Origin: Pseudomonas sp. TH15 | Lineage (GTDB): Bacteria; Pseudomonadota; Gammaproteobacteria; Pseudomonadales; Pseudomonadaceae | Direction: 5' to 3' | NCBI RefSeq assembly: GCF_016651105.1 | Contig: NZ_JAEKEL010000001.1 | Location: forward strand, 248,001 to 312,000 | DNA length: 64,000 nucleotides | In this document: in pieces, positions 1 through 9,198 of the stretch | Layout: every line of letters begins with the position of its first letter | Numbering within the stretch: position 1 is the stretch's first letter | The notes under the pieces: generated by a model | What the model was told of the DNA's origin: nothing | Databases searched by the model: none | What the model saw: the letters and a program-made list of their open reading frames with translations, nothing else | Translations under genes and position numbers: made by a program

Positions 1-154
1 GCGGTGTGGGATAGGCGACTTGAGGGTTTTCACTGCGATCGAGCAAGCCGTTATAACGCCAGCCGCCCACCGGTTCCGATAACTCGGCCGTTGGCTCGGC
101 CCAGGCAGCGCAGGCCCAGACCAGCGTTATCAGCAGTGAAAGAAACCAACGCAT
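1..154 (-). CDS. Exported protein, N-terminal part only (runs off the window)
   Basis: The frame opens at an ATG at 154 and stays open to base 1, giving the first 51 residues. A strong GGAGG lies six bases before the ATG. The protein begins MRWFLSLLITLVWACAAWAEP, a clear Sec signal peptide cleaved after AWA, so it is periplasmic or outer-membrane. The mature start (a TAELSEPVGGWRYNG stretch) resembles what I remember of YfaP/DUF2135-type exported proteins, but too little is present to assign a family. It is transcribed away from the Fic gene. Confidence 0.6.
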   Translation of the reverse strand, partial: MRWFLSLLITLVWACAAWAEPTAELSEPVGGWRYNGLLDRSENPQVAYPTP

Positions 155-345
155 GTGACGCCTCCTGCCATGCATAACGAAACCTTGCGCCCGATCCTCG
201 GCGCGTTACAGATCAAAAAACTGCGTTTCGTCAGAAAGACCCGTGACTATTGGGTCGTAGAAGGCGCGAAGGTTAGCGATTTGGCGGTTTTTTAACAATC
301 AGATACATCTTAATTTGTGGTGAGATTCACGGCCCCCGGTAGACG

Positions 346-410
346 GTGAGCCGAATAGGCATCATATTCGGCTCACAAAATGAGCCGAATAGCTTTTCTA
401 TTCGGCTCAC
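346..410. promoter_or_regulatory. Tandem pair of palindromic operator-like sites before the Fic gene
   Basis: Four copies of a 13-base element with core GAGCCGAATA stand in alternating orientation at 346-358, 364-376, 380-392 and 398-410. Each inverted pair has a 5-base spacer, and the two 31-base palindromes are offset by exactly 34 bases. They end seven bases before the ribosome binding site of the Fic gene. A poor promoter candidate (TTGGCG at 281-286, TACATC at 304-309) lies upstream. The layout is that of an autorepressor operator; the likely ligand is the winged-helix domain at the C-terminus of the Fic protein, which is inference. Confidence 0.6.
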
Positions 411-430
411 GCGCTCAGGAACCACACCTC

Positions 431-1552
431 ATGGCGACTCACTGGATCTGGCAGCAACCCGATTGGCCCGACTTCAACTGGCAGGCAGACCGCCTCACGC
501 TGTTGCTGCGCGAGTGTGTGCAGGCAGAAGGCCAATTGCTGGGCATGGCCGGCTCAGTGAGCAATTCCCTGAGCGCTCAGTCCGAACTTGATGCCTTGCT
601 GCAAAACATCGTGACCTCCTCGGCCATTGAGGGTGAGCAATTGAATGTCGGCACCGTGCGCTCGTCATTGGCGCGGCGCCTCGGGCTGGAAACGGCTGAT
701 GACGATAACGTCAGTCCACGCAGTGAAGGCCTTGCGCGACTGATGCTCGACGCCACCCGGCGTTTCGCAGAGCCGTTGACGCTGGAGCGTTTGCTGGAAT
801 GGCATTCGCTGCTGTTTCCAGAACAGGAAAATGGTCTTTCCTCACGCGCAATCAATGTCGCTGCGCTGCGCGGTGATGAGCCGGTGCAAGTGGTTTCCGG
901 ACGGATCGAGCGGCCGACCGTGCACTTCGAGGCCCCGCCAAGGCAAGGCCTTGAGCAGCAACTCGAGCGTTTCCTCAAGTGGTTCGAGACCAGTCAGCAT
1001 GAAGCTGGACTCGATCCTCTGCTGCGCGCCGGCATCGCGCACTTCTGGTTTGTCACACTGCACCCCTTCGACGATGGCAACGGCCGACTCACCCGTACCA
1101 TTACCGATCTGGCACTAGCCCAGGGTGAAGCCCGGGCAATCCGTTTTTATGCCATGTCGGCCAGCATTCTCGATGATCGCGACGGCTATTACCGAATCCT
1201 TGAATCCAGTCAGAAAGCCACGCTGGACATCACTGACTGGCTGACGTTGTTCCTGCAGACTTTATTGCGCAGCTTTCGACAAGCCATCGCACGGATTGAA
1301 AGCGTGCTGGGAAAGACACGTTTCTGGCAGACGCATCGTGATTCCGAACTGTCGGTGGAACAGATCAAAGTGCTCAATCGCCTGCTTGACGGCGGTGAGC
1401 ACGGCATCAGTGCGGCTCAATATCAGGCTGTGGCCAATGTATCTAAAGCCACCGCGACCCGGCATCTGGCGGAGTTGCTGGAGAAGGGTTGCCTGCAACG
1501 ATTGCCGGGAGGCGGCCGCAGTACGCGGTATCAGATCAGCTACCCAACCTAG
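431..1552 (+). CDS. Fic-domain AMP-transferase with C-terminal winged helix
   Basis: Fic enzymes transfer AMP (or another nucleotide part) to a protein hydroxyl. The 373-residue product carries the core motif HPFDDGNGRL at 211-220 and an N-terminal inhibitory motif S63xxxE67G (SSAIEG), which marks a class II, self-inhibited Fic protein. Residues about 310-373 look like a winged helix-turn-helix, so DNA binding is likely. I chose the ATG at 431 because CAGGA lies ten bases upstream and the MATHWIWQQPDWPDF start matches the conserved N-terminal domain (DUF4172 type). An in-frame ATG at 380 would begin inside the operator and has no such site. The gene stands alone between a divergent exported protein and a REPIN. 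The target protein is unknown. Confidence 0.88.
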   Translation: MATHWIWQQPDWPDFNWQADRLTLLLRECVQAEGQLLGMAGSVSNSLSAQSELDALLQNIVTSSAIEGEQLNVGTVRSSLARRLGLETADDDNVSPRSEGLARLMLDATRRFAEPLTLERLLEWHSLLFPEQENGLSSRAINVAALRGDEPVQVVSGRIERPTVHFEAPPRQGLEQQLERFLKWFETSQHEAGLDPLLRAGIAHFWFVTLHPFDDGNGRLTRTITDLALAQGEARAIRFYAMSASILDDRDGYYRILESSQKATLDITDWLTLFLQTLLRSFRQAIARIESVLGKTRFWQTHRDSELSVEQIKVLNRLLDGGEHGISAAQYQAVANVSKATATRHLAELLEKGCLQRLPGGGRSTRYQISYPT

Positions 1553-1569
1553 AGCAATAAGAAGATCAC

Positions 1570-1702
1570 TGTGGCGAGGGGATTTATCCCCGTTCGGCTG
1601 CGCAGCAGTCGTAAACCGTTACCCACGGTTTTCCCTGAAAAAACCGGTCGGCTGTTTTTGGGGTTGCTGCGCAACCCAACGGGGATAAATCCCCTCGCCA
1701 CA
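1570..1702. repeat. REPIN (GTGGCGAGGGG family)
   Basis: Two REP units in inverted orientation: GTGGCGAGGGGATTTATCCCC at the left is answered by its complement at 1681-1702, with CTGCGCAGCAG-type inner stems. It fills most of the gap between the Fic gene and xseB. Confidence 0.85.
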
Positions 1703-1801
1703 AAGATATACATATGGTCTTTGAACCAGCCACCTCATTTGCCCATAACCCCCATGTCTGCTAGTGTCGCGCCGGTTTAACGTCAACCGGAAATAGCCGC
1801 C

Positions 1802-2044
1802 ATGGCCCGCAAAAAAGCTGCACTGGATTTCGAACAATCCCTCGCTGACCTGCAAACACTGGTCGAGCGACTGGAGAACGGCGAGTTGTCGCTGGAAGAC
1901 TCGCTGACGGCTTTCGAGCAAGGCATCGGTCTGACCCGCGATTGCCAGGCAGCGCTGGCCCAGGCCGAGCAAAAGGTTCAAGTGCTGCTCGAGCGTGATG
2001 GCGAGTTGGCCGAGGAACCCTTCGACGCGGATCAGCCAGAATGA
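1802..2044 (+). CDS. xseB: Exodeoxyribonuclease VII small subunit
   Basis: XseB binds the large subunit XseA to make exonuclease VII, which degrades single-stranded DNA from either end. The 80-residue product has the family's usual length and signature: an acidic two-helix hairpin with [18 protein letters not shown] followed by [13 protein letters not shown]. Its last bases (ATGA) overlap the start of ispA, so the two are translationally coupled. The xseB-ispA-dxs order is standard in gammaproteobacteria; xseA is not in the window. Confidence 0.96.
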   Translation: MARKKAALDFEQSLADLQTLVERLENGELSLEDSLTAFEQGIGLTRDCQAALAQAEQKVQVLLERDGELAEEPFDADQPE

Positions 2045-2928
2045 TTGAAGCGTATTCGGCGACCAGCCAGGCCCGGGTCAATGCGGCGCTGGACACCCTG
2101 TTCACCGCGCCAGGCCCGGAACTCGCACGCCTCTATGAAGCCATGCGCTACAGCGTGATGAATGGCGGCAAGCGTGTGCGTCCATTGCTGGCTTACGCCG
2201 CGTGCGAAGCGCTGGGTGGCAAGGCGGAGCAAGCCAACGGCGCAGCCTGTGCGGTGGAGCTGATCCACGCCTATTCGCTGGTGCACGACGATTTGCCGGC
2301 CATGGACGACGACGATTTGCGTCGCGGCCAGCCGACCACTCACAAGAAGTTCGATGAAGCCTGCGCAATCCTCGCCGGTGACGGCTTGCAGAGCCTGGCC
2401 TTCAGCGCCCTGCTCGACCCGCGCCTGAGCACCCTGGATGCGCAAATCAGCTTGCAGATGGTCAGCGCCCTGGCGTTGGCGGCAGGCCCGGCGGGCATGG
2501 TCGGCGGTCAAGCCATCGACCTTGGTTCGGTCGGCCTCAAGCTTGATCAAAAAGCCCTCGAATACATGCACCGGCACAAGACCGGCGCGCTGATCGAGGT
2601 CAGCGTCAAACTCGGCGCCCTGGCCAGTGGTCGGGCCGAAAAAGACGAACTCAAGTCCTTGCAGACTTATGCACAGGCGATTGGCCTGGCGTTCCAGGTC
2701 CAGGACGACATTCTGGACGTTGAAAGCGATACCGAAACCCTCGGCAAACGCCAGGGTGCCGACATTGCCCGGGATAAGCCGACTTACCCGGCGCTGCTCG
2801 GTCTCGACGCCGCCAAGGCCTACGCCCTGGAACTGCGTGATCAAGCCCTGCATGCGCTGCGACCGTTTGACGCGGCCGCCGAGCCGCTGCGCGACCTGGC
2901 CCGCTATATCGTCGAACGCCGCAGCTGA
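2041..2928 (+). CDS. ispA: Farnesyl diphosphate synthase
   Basis: IspA condenses isopentenyl diphosphate with dimethylallyl and then geranyl diphosphate to give farnesyl diphosphate, the precursor of quinone side chains and undecaprenyl carriers. The 295-residue protein shows both Asp-rich Mg-binding motifs: DDLPAMD at 83-89 and DDILD at 222-226, plus GGKRVRP (about 42-48) for the homoallylic substrate. The start overlaps the xseB stop by four bases. Next to dxs it links the first and a late step of the same pathway. Confidence 0.96.
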   Translation: MIEAYSATSQARVNAALDTLFTAPGPELARLYEAMRYSVMNGGKRVRPLLAYAACEALGGKAEQANGAACAVELIHAYSLVHDDLPAMDDDDLRRGQPTTHKKFDEACAILAGDGLQSLAFSALLDPRLSTLDAQISLQMVSALALAAGPAGMVGGQAIDLGSVGLKLDQKALEYMHRHKTGALIEVSVKLGALASGRAEKDELKSLQTYAQAIGLAFQVQDDILDVESDTETLGKRQGADIARDKPTYPALLGLDAAKAYALELRDQALHALRPFDAAAEPLRDLARYIVERRS

Positions 2929-3019
2929 CAGCGTATCCGCCAAAAAATAGCAACGCGTGGGCAGGGGGCGATGCATCAGGTAAACTGCCGCCTCTTCTAT
3001 ACCTATAACGATTCGCCTG

Positions 3020-4918
3020 ATGCCCACGACGTTTCATGAGATTCCCCGCAAGCGCCCGACCACGCCCTTGCTCGACCGCGCCAACACGCCGGACGGCCTG
3101 CGCCGGTTAGGCGAAGCCGAGCTGGAAACCCTGGCTGATGAGTTGCGCCTGGAATTGCTCTACACGGTCGGTCAGACCGGCGGGCATTTCGGTGCCGGCC
3201 TGGGCGTTATCGAGCTGACTATCGCGTTGCATTACGTCTTCGACACCCCGGACGACCGGCTGGTGTGGGACGTGGGTCATCAGGCCTATCCGCACAAAAT
3301 CCTCACCGGCCGTCGCGAGCGCATGGGCACCCTGCGCCAAAAGGACGGCATCGCTGCCTTCCCGCGTCGTTCCGAGAGCGAGTACGACACCTTTGGCGTC
3401 GGCCACTCCAGCACCTCGATCAGTGCAGCGCTGGGCATGGCAATTGCCGCCCGCCTGCAAAACAGTGATCGCAAGGCGATTGCCGTGATCGGCGACGGCG
3501 CACTAACCGCCGGCATGGCGTTCGAGGCGTTGAACCACGCGCCCGAAGTCAACGCCAACATGCTGGTGATCCTGAACGACAACGACATGTCGATTTCGCG
3601 CAACGTCGGTGGCTTGTCAAATTACCTGGCGAAAATCCTTTCCAGCCGCACCTACGCAAGCATGCGTGAAGGCAGCAAAAAGGTCCTGTCGCGCCTGCCC
3701 GGCGCCTGGGAAATCGCCCGTCGTACTGAAGAATACGCCAAAGGCATGCTGGTTCCGGGCACCCTGTTCGAAGAGCTCGGCTGGAACTACATCGGCCCAA
3801 TCGATGGCCACGACCTGCCAACCCTGATCGCCACCCTGCGCAACATGCGCGATCTGAAAGGCCCGCAGTTCCTGCACGTCGTCACCAAGAAAGGCAAAGG
3901 CTTCGCCCCGGCGGAAGTCGACCCGATCGGTTACCACGCCATCACCAAACTCGAACCGCTGAACGCGCCGGCCGCTGCGCCGAAGAAAGCCAGCGGGCCG
4001 AAGTATTCCGGTGTGTTCGGCGAGTGGCTGTGCGACATGGCCGCCGCTGATCCGCGCCTGGTCGGGATCACCCCGGCGATGAAGGAAGGCTCCGACTTGG
4101 TGGCGTTCAGCGAACGCTTCCCGCTGCGCTATTTCGACGTGGCGATTGCCGAGCAGCACGCCGTCACCTTCGCCGCCGGCATGGCCTGCGAAGGCGCGAA
4201 ACCGGTCGTGGCGATCTATTCGACATTCCTGCAACGCGGCTACGACCAACTGATCCATGACGTCGCGGTGCAAAACCTCGACGTGTTGTTCGCCATCGAC
4301 CGCGCCGGTCTGGTGGGCGAAGACGGCCCGACCCACGCCGGCAGTTTCGACCTGTCGTTCCTGCGCTGCATCCCCGGCATGCTGGTGATGACCCCGAGCG
4401 ACGAAAACGAACTGCGCAAAATGCTCACCACCGGTCACCTGTACAACGGACCGGCGGCGGTGCGTTACCCACGTGGCAACGGCCCGAACGCGACCATCGA
4501 GAAAGACCTGCAACCGATCGAAATCGGCAAGGGTGTGGTTCGCCGTCAGGGCAGCAAAGTCGCCCTGCTGGTGTTCGGCGTGCAACTGGCCGAAGCGCTG
4601 AAAGTCGCCGAGACGCTGGATGCGACCGTGGTCGATATGCGTTTCGTCAAACCGCTCGACGAAGCACTGGTTCGTGAAATTGCCGGTAGCCATGAGTTGC
4701 TGGTGACCATCGAAGAAAACGCGATCATGGGCGGCGCCGGTGGCGCGGTCAGTGAGTTCCTCGCCCGGGAAAACATCCTCAAGTCGATGCTGCACCTGGG
4801 CTTGCCGGACAGCTACGTCGAGCACGCCAAGCCTGCGCAGATGCTGGCCGAGTGCGGGCTGGATGAAGCAGGGATTGAATCTTCAATTCGTCAGCGCCTG
4901 CAACTGCTCAACATCTAA
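3020..4918 (+). CDS. dxs: 1-deoxy-D-xylulose-5-phosphate synthase
   Basis: Dxs joins pyruvate and glyceraldehyde 3-phosphate, with thiamine diphosphate, to make DXP, the first step of the MEP pathway (also feeding thiamine and pyridoxal). The 632-residue product has the thiamine diphosphate site GDGALT (158-163) with NDNDMSIS downstream, the catalytic Glu in IAEQHAV (E378), and a C-terminal transketolase domain. The length matches the family. A 91-base gap separates it from ispA; no terminator is seen there, so it is probably in the same transcript. Confidence 0.97.
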   Translation: MPTTFHEIPRKRPTTPLLDRANTPDGLRRLGEAELETLADELRLELLYTVGQTGGHFGAGLGVIELTIALHYVFDTPDDRLVWDVGHQAYPHKILTGRRERMGTLRQKDGIAAFPRRSESEYDTFGVGHSSTSISAALGMAIAARLQNSDRKAIAVIGDGALTAGMAFEALNHAPEVNANMLVILNDNDMSISRNVGGLSNYLAKILSSRTYASMREGSKKVLSRLPGAWEIARRTEEYAKGMLVPGTLFEELGWNYIGPIDGHDLPTLIATLRNMRDLKGPQFLHVVTKKGKGFAPAEVDPIGYHAITKLEPLNAPAAAPKKASGPKYSGVFGEWLCDMAAADPRLVGITPAMKEGSDLVAFSERFPLRYFDVAIAEQHAVTFAAGMACEGAKPVVAIYSTFLQRGYDQLIHDVAVQNLDVLFAIDRAGLVGEDGPTHAGSFDLSFLRCIPGMLVMTPSDENELRKMLTTGHLYNGPAAVRYPRGNGPNATIEKDLQPIEIGKGVVRRQGSKVALLVFGVQLAEALKVAETLDATVVDMRFVKPLDEALVREIAGSHELLVTIEENAIMGGAGGAVSEFLARENILKSMLHLGLPDSYVEHAKPAQMLAECGLDEAGIESSIRQRLQLLNI

Positions 4919-4929
4919 ACGCAAAACCC

Positions 4930-5020
4930 TGTGGGAGCGGGCTTGCTCGCGAAAGCGGACGGTCAGTCGACTTAAATGTTGATTGATCCACCGCCTTCGC
5001 GAGCAAGCCCGCTCCCACAT
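4930..5020. repeat. REPIN (GTGGGAGCGGGCTTGCTCGCGA family)
   Basis: Two inverted copies of a GTGGGAGC..GCTTGCTCGCGA unit with a short unique loop. It lies between dxs and btuB and ends 55 bases before the btuB start, so little upstream regulatory space remains. Confidence 0.87.
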
Positions 5021-5075
5021 TGGTTTTGAGCAACCTTCAAATGTGTGTTCGCTGCAGATTGCCAATGGACTGCCA

Positions 5076-6959
5076 ATGAAACTCTCCCGTCTCGCTTTAA
5101 CGCTGACACTCCTGCCGGCCGGCCAACTCCTGGCCAACACCTTCGAACGCGATCAAGCCCTGAAGCTCCCCGACGTGTTGATCAGCGCCAACCGCCAGGT
5201 CGAAGCGCGCAACGACAGCAGCGCCGCCAACACGGTGTTCACCCGCGAAGACATCGACCGTCTGCAACCGGACAGCGTTACCGATCTGCTGCGTCGGGTG
5301 CCGGGTGTGCAGGTCGGGCAAACCGGCGGGCGCGGCAGCTTGCCGGGGATTTACATTCGCGGCACCAAGTCGGCCCAAACGCTGGTGCTGGTGGACGGCC
5401 AGCGCATCGGCAGTTCCACGTCTGGCGACAGCAACCTGCAACACATCAACATCGAACAAGTCGAGCGCGTTGAAGTGCTGCGCGGCTCCCGCTCGGTGAT
5501 TTATGGTAGCGATGCGATAGGCGGGGTGATTCAGATTTTCACCCGTCGCGGTGGTGAACAAGGCCTGCAACCGCGCCTGCACATGGGATTCGGCAGCAAC
5601 CAGACGTGGGAGCGCAGCCTTGGGCTGTCCGGCGGCGACGAGAAGACTCGTTTCAACCTCGGCGCCAGCCTCGATGAAACCGCCGGGATCAATCGCACCC
5701 ACGAGTCGTATCCCAGCGACAGTGATCACGACGAGTACCGCAACAAATCGGTGAGTTTGAGCCTGAGTCATGCGCTGACCGATGACATCGAAATCGGCGC
5801 CAACCTGCTGGATAACACCGGTAAAAGCGAGTTCGACAACCCGTTCGGTCGCTTCGACACGACCACCTTCAAATCCGTCCAGCAGCAGCCTTACAGCGAT
5901 TTCGACGTCAGTAGCGTCAGCAGTTACGTCGACGCGCGGGTCAATGATCGGTGGAAAACCCGCGTCGAGTTCGGCCACAGCGAAAACAGCGAGAAGACCC
6001 TCGACAAGCTCAGCGACGAACGCATGGTGTTCAACACTTACCGCGACTCGGTGAACTGGCAGAACGACCTGACGCTCAACGAGCGCAATAGCCTGATCCT
6101 CGGCGGCGACTGGTACGAAGACCGGATCAACAGCAGCACGCCGTTTGACGAGGACAGTCGCTGGAACCGCGCGGCGTTTATCCAGCATCGCTATCAGACG
6201 GACAGTTTCTCCACGGAACTGGGCCTGCGCCGGGACCAGAATCAACAGTTCGGCGGCCAAAACAGTTGGAGCGGCACGTTCACCCTGCCGTTGAATCCGG
6301 ATAACGACGTGCTGCTGACCTACAGCGAAGGCTTCCGCGCACCGACTTTCAACGATCTGTATTACCCGGACTTCAGCAATCCAGACTTGAAGCCTGAAAC
6401 CTCGAAAAGCTATGAACTGCAATGGCGCAGTCAGCTGACCGAGGCCAGCCGACTGGAAGCATCGCTGTACCGAACGAACCTGGAAGACGCGATTATCTTC
6501 GGCAGCAATAACCGCCCGCAGAACGTTGCTTCGGCACGTATCAACGGTTTCGAAGCAGCGCTAAAGCAGGAACTGTTCGGCTGGCAGAGCAACCTCGGCG
6601 TGTCGATCATCGACCCGCGAGATCGCGACAGTGGTCACACCCTGGCCCGTCGTGCCCGGCGAACATTGAGCCTGGATCTGGATCGACAGTTCGATCGACT
6701 GAGCCTCGGCGCCAGTTGGCAGGCGGTCAGCGCCAGCTACGACGATGAGAACAATCAGCAGCCGTTGGGCGGCTATGCGTTGCTTGGGTTGCGAAGTAGC
6801 TGGGCGTTGAATCGGGAAGTGAAGCTTGATTTGAAGGTGGATAACCTGCTCGACAAGGGTTACAGCCGGGCGCTGTACAGCTATGACGGCAGTCAGTATG
6901 GGTATCGCGAGGAAGGTCGGGCGTGGATGTTTGGGGTGACCTGGACGCCGGAAATCTAA
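5076..6959 (+). CDS. btuB: TonB-dependent outer-membrane receptor, probably vitamin B12 (BtuB)
   Basis: A 627-residue TonB-dependent receptor that would bring a large scarce ligand, probably cobalamin, into the periplasm. I take the ATG at 5076, which gives MKLSRLALTLTLLPAGQLLAN as signal peptide; upstream codons of the open frame run through the REPIN. The plug domain (about 45-160) has LVLVDGQRIG and VERVEVLRGSRSVIYGSDAIGG, the typical receptor motif; the rest is a 22-strand barrel ending in the aromatic-rich MFGVTWTPEI. Length and the RINGFEAALKQELFGW region suit BtuB. The convergent downstream gene is a BtuF-like binding protein, which supports cobalamin. No cobalamin riboswitch fits in the 55 bases between REPIN and start. 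Confidence 0.85.
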   Translation: MKLSRLALTLTLLPAGQLLANTFERDQALKLPDVLISANRQVEARNDSSAANTVFTREDIDRLQPDSVTDLLRRVPGVQVGQTGGRGSLPGIYIRGTKSAQTLVLVDGQRIGSSTSGDSNLQHINIEQVERVEVLRGSRSVIYGSDAIGGVIQIFTRRGGEQGLQPRLHMGFGSNQTWERSLGLSGGDEKTRFNLGASLDETAGINRTHESYPSDSDHDEYRNKSVSLSLSHALTDDIEIGANLLDNTGKSEFDNPFGRFDTTTFKSVQQQPYSDFDVSSVSSYVDARVNDRWKTRVEFGHSENSEKTLDKLSDERMVFNTYRDSVNWQNDLTLNERNSLILGGDWYEDRINSSTPFDEDSRWNRAAFIQHRYQTDSFSTELGLRRDQNQQFGGQNSWSGTFTLPLNPDNDVLLTYSEGFRAPTFNDLYYPDFSNPDLKPETSKSYELQWRSQLTEASRLEASLYRTNLEDAIIFGSNNRPQNVASARINGFEAALKQELFGWQSNLGVSIIDPRDRDSGHTLARRARRTLSLDLDRQFDRLSLGASWQAVSASYDDENNQQPLGGYALLGLRSSWALNREVKLDLKVDNLLDKGYSRALYSYDGSQYGYREEGRAWMFGVTWTPEI

Positions 6960-6976
6960 AGGCCAACTCGGTCAAT

Positions 6977-7108
6977 TGTGGCGAGGGGGCTTGCCCCCGT
7001 CCGGCTGCGCAGCAGTCGTAAACCCAGCAAGCGCGGTGTATCTGAAGATCCGGGGTGATGGTCTTGGGGCTGCTTCGCAGCCGAACGGGGGCAAGCCCCC
7101 TCGCCACA
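6977..7108. repeat. REPIN (GTGGCGAGGGGGCTTGCCCCC family)
   Basis: Inverted pair of the same family as 1570-1702, with CGGCTGCGCAGCAGTCGTAAA-type inner parts. It sits between the convergent btuB and btuF-like genes. Confidence 0.86.
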
Positions 7109-7110
7109 GG

Positions 7111-7911
7111 TTATTGGTCCGGCGCGATGATTTGGCACAATTTGGCCGTCGCCTCGATCATCTGCCCACTCGGCCGCTCCAGGCCTTTATCCGTCACCAA
7201 CAACAATTGCCCGCGAGCCACCGCCGCCACCTGCGGCCACGCCTTCCAGGCATCGAGCTGCGCCTGATCACCGGCCAGAATCACCTCGGGATTGCGCTGC
7301 AGCACCGCCTCCACGCTCACCTGCGGCGCTGGCAATGTCAGGTCGGCAAACACATTGCGCGCACCGCACACTTCAAGCGCATCGCTGATGATCTGCCCAC
7401 CGCCGACGGTGTACAACGGCCGATCCCAGACTTGATAGAACACCTGCAACGGCTTGTCCCGTCGATAGCGCTGGCGCAGGTTATCCAGCTTTTGTCGCAG
7501 GTCCGCCGCTAACTTCACGCCCCGCTCCGGTCGGCCGAGCTGTGTGGCGATGGATTCAATCTGTGCGGTGAGTTGTCCGAGGTTATGCGGTTCGGCGACG
7601 TAGGTAGGAATGTTCAACCGCTTGAGCTGTTCACGCTGCGCCGGGCCGACGCTGCCGGGCCAGAGCAACAGCAGATCGGGTTTGAGGCTGAGCAATCGCT
7701 CCATGTCCAACTGACCGTAGCGGCCAACGGAAGGCAGATCCTTGAGTTCAGCAGGACGCTCACCGGCATCCAGCACACCGACCAACAGGTCTGCCGAACC
7801 CAGTTCAACCACGATTTCAGATAGAGACGGCGCCAGGCTGACCACCCGCTCGACCGCAGCCGCCGAGCCACTGACGGCCAGCAGCAACACCGCCAGCCAA
7901 TGACGAAGCAT
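7111..7911 (-). CDS. Periplasmic cobalamin-binding protein, BtuF-like
   Basis: Class III ABC substrate-binding protein (PF01497 type), 266 residues, with a signal peptide ([19 protein letters not shown]). After it comes VVSLAPSLSEIVVELGSADLLVGV, the classic BtuF/FecB opening, then the lobe-bridging helix and a second lobe with WDRPLYTVGGGQIISDALEVCGARNVF. Its start overlaps the stop of the small membrane gene upstream (TGATG). Convergence with btuB suggests B12 delivery, but no BtuC/BtuD permease genes are in the window and the family also binds ferric siderophores. Confidence 0.82.
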   Translation of the reverse strand: MLRHWLAVLLLAVSGSAAAVERVVSLAPSLSEIVVELGSADLLVGVLDAGERPAELKDLPSVGRYGQLDMERLLSLKPDLLLLWPGSVGPAQREQLKRLNIPTYVAEPHNLGQLTAQIESIATQLGRPERGVKLAADLRQKLDNLRQRYRRDKPLQVFYQVWDRPLYTVGGGQIISDALEVCGARNVFADLTLPAPQVSVEAVLQRNPEVILAGDQAQLDAWKAWPQVAAVARGQLLLVTDKGLERPSGQMIEATAKLCQIIAPDQ

Positions 7912-8330
7912 CAGCCGAGTTGACGCGGAATACGGTAGAGGTAGAACAGCACCGTAGTCGACAGCGCCAGCAGCACCAGTGGCACCGCTTCGAGACCGAC
8001 GAACACCGCTAGCGCACCGATCCACGCCGGCAGGCCGGCAGCCAGGAACGCCGTGCGACGCTTGGCGGCCAAGGTAATCCAGGCAGCAGGTTCTTCAGGG
8101 GTGTCGAGGGCTTTCTGGGTGGCGATCAGCGCATGTTTATAGCCACTAAAGAACTTCAGGCTGACAAACATCGAGGCCACACCGGCGATGAACAACGGCA
8201 TCGCCAGCACCGGCAGGATCGCCTCGCTCTGGCCAAACACGCCGTTGATCACGAACAGCGGCAACAAGGCCAGCGCCAGGTATTGCCACCAGCTGAACGA
8301 CAGTCGGCGCCGAACCTGGCCGCGGGTCAC
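7911..8330 (-). CDS. Small integral membrane protein of unknown role
   Basis: 139 residues starting at a GTG whose GTGA overlaps the ribA stop, so coupled to ribA. It has four likely membrane segments: about 12-30 ([17 protein letters not shown]), 34-52 ([19 protein letters not shown]), and two near the C-terminus ([19 protein letters not shown] and [17 protein letters not shown]). A polar loop of about 30 residues lies in the middle. I do not recognise a characterised family. The gene sits between ribA and the BtuF-like gene and may simply share their transcript. A longer open frame to 8549 exists but overlaps ribA. Confidence 0.7.
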   Translation of the reverse strand: MTRGQVRRRLSFSWWQYLALALLPLFVINGVFGQSEAILPVLAMPLFIAGVASMFVSLKFFSGYKHALIATQKALDTPEEPAAWITLAAKRRTAFLAAGLPAWIGALAVFVGLEAVPLVLLALSTTVLFYLYRIPRQLG

Positions 8331-8944
8331 GCCCGATCTGCCTCGCCCTGATGCTCGTTGCCCATCATGTGGTCGAGCTTTTTGGCCTTGGTGGCCAGGT
8401 AGAGTTTGTTGTGCGGGTTGTGCCCGGTGTGCAGCGGCACTCGCTCGGCGACCACGATACCCATGTCGGTCAAGGCTTTGACCTTGCGTGGGTTGTTGGT
8501 CATCAGACGCAGGGATTTCACGCCCAGGTGCTGAAGCATCGGCAGGCACATGGCGTAGTCACGCTGATCGGCGGCAAAGCCCAGACGCTCGTTGGCTTCA
8601 ACGGTGTCGGCGCCGCCGTCCTGCAACTCGTAAGCGCGGATTTTGTTCAGCAGGCCAATGCCACGACCTTCCTGACGCAAGTACAGCAACACGCCACGGC
8701 CTTCGCGGGCGATGGCCTGCAACGCTGCTTCAAGCTGAGAGCCGCAGTCGCAACGCTGGCTGAACAAGGCATCGCCGGTCAGGCATTCGGAGTGCAAGCG
8801 GCCGAGCACCGGGGCACCGTCATCGAACTCACCCAGACTGAGCACCACGTGCTCTCGGCCATTTTCTTCATCGAGAAAGCCGTGCATGGTGAATTGCGCA
8901 AAAGGCGTTGGCAGCTTGGAAGCGGCGACAAAAACGACAGGCAC
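8327..8944 (-). CDS. ribA: GTP cyclohydrolase II
   Basis: RibA opens GTP to 2,5-diamino-6-ribosylamino-pyrimidinone 5'-phosphate, the first committed step of the pyrimidine branch of riboflavin synthesis. The 205-residue enzyme has the zinc ligands in [17 protein letters not shown], followed by [12 protein letters not shown] start at the GTG at 8944 ([14 protein letters not shown]), because AGGAG lies seven bases upstream and the family begins this way; a TTG at 8962 is less likely. It stands apart from the main rib cluster by about 1 kb. Full length with all zinc cysteines, unlike the RibA-like tail of the gene at 12513. Confidence 0.95.
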   Translation of the reverse strand: MPVVFVAASKLPTPFAQFTMHGFLDEENGREHVVLSLGEFDDGAPVLGRLHSECLTGDALFSQRCDCGSQLEAALQAIAREGRGVLLYLRQEGRGIGLLNKIRAYELQDGGADTVEANERLGFAADQRDYAMCLPMLQHLGVKSLRLMTNNPRKVKALTDMGIVVAERVPLHTGHNPHNKLYLATKAKKLDHMMGNEHQGEADRA

Positions 8945-9078
8945 CGGTGTGCTCCTGATCAATAAGTACTGGAGATTCGCAGACGCGGCATTGTAACAGC
9001 AGGTTCTAACCGACGCTTAGGCTGAATTATGGGGCATAACGATCAAAAAGTTTGATATCTCCCGGCCATTGCGGATCC

Positions 9079-9171
9079 CTGTGGGAGCGAGCCTGCTCGC
9101 GAAGGCGTCGGCAGATTCAATCTCTGTGCTGCCTGACCCAGCGCTTTCGCGAGCAGGCTCGCTCCCACAGG
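9079..9171. repeat. REPIN (GTGGGAGCGAGCCTGCTCGCGA family)
   Basis: Two inverted units CTGTGGGAGCGAGCCTGCTCGCGA and complement, between ribA and the solute-binding protein gene. The remaining upstream bases (8945-9078) hold the ribA promoter region, in which I see no clear conserved leader. Confidence 0.87.
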
Positions 9172-9198
9172 GGGCAGTGCTGGACACAATATCTGCGC

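Noticed and set aside
380..430. Upstream Fic start at 380
   Set aside because: It lies in the operator-like repeat and has no ribosome binding site, whereas 431 has one and matches the family.
3617..4825. A 402-residue open frame opposite dxs
   Set aside because: Antisense to the dxs gene with no domain; same cause as other long shadows.
5097..6422. A 441-residue open frame opposite btuB
   Set aside because: Antisense to btuB, no signal or motif, no ribosome binding site.
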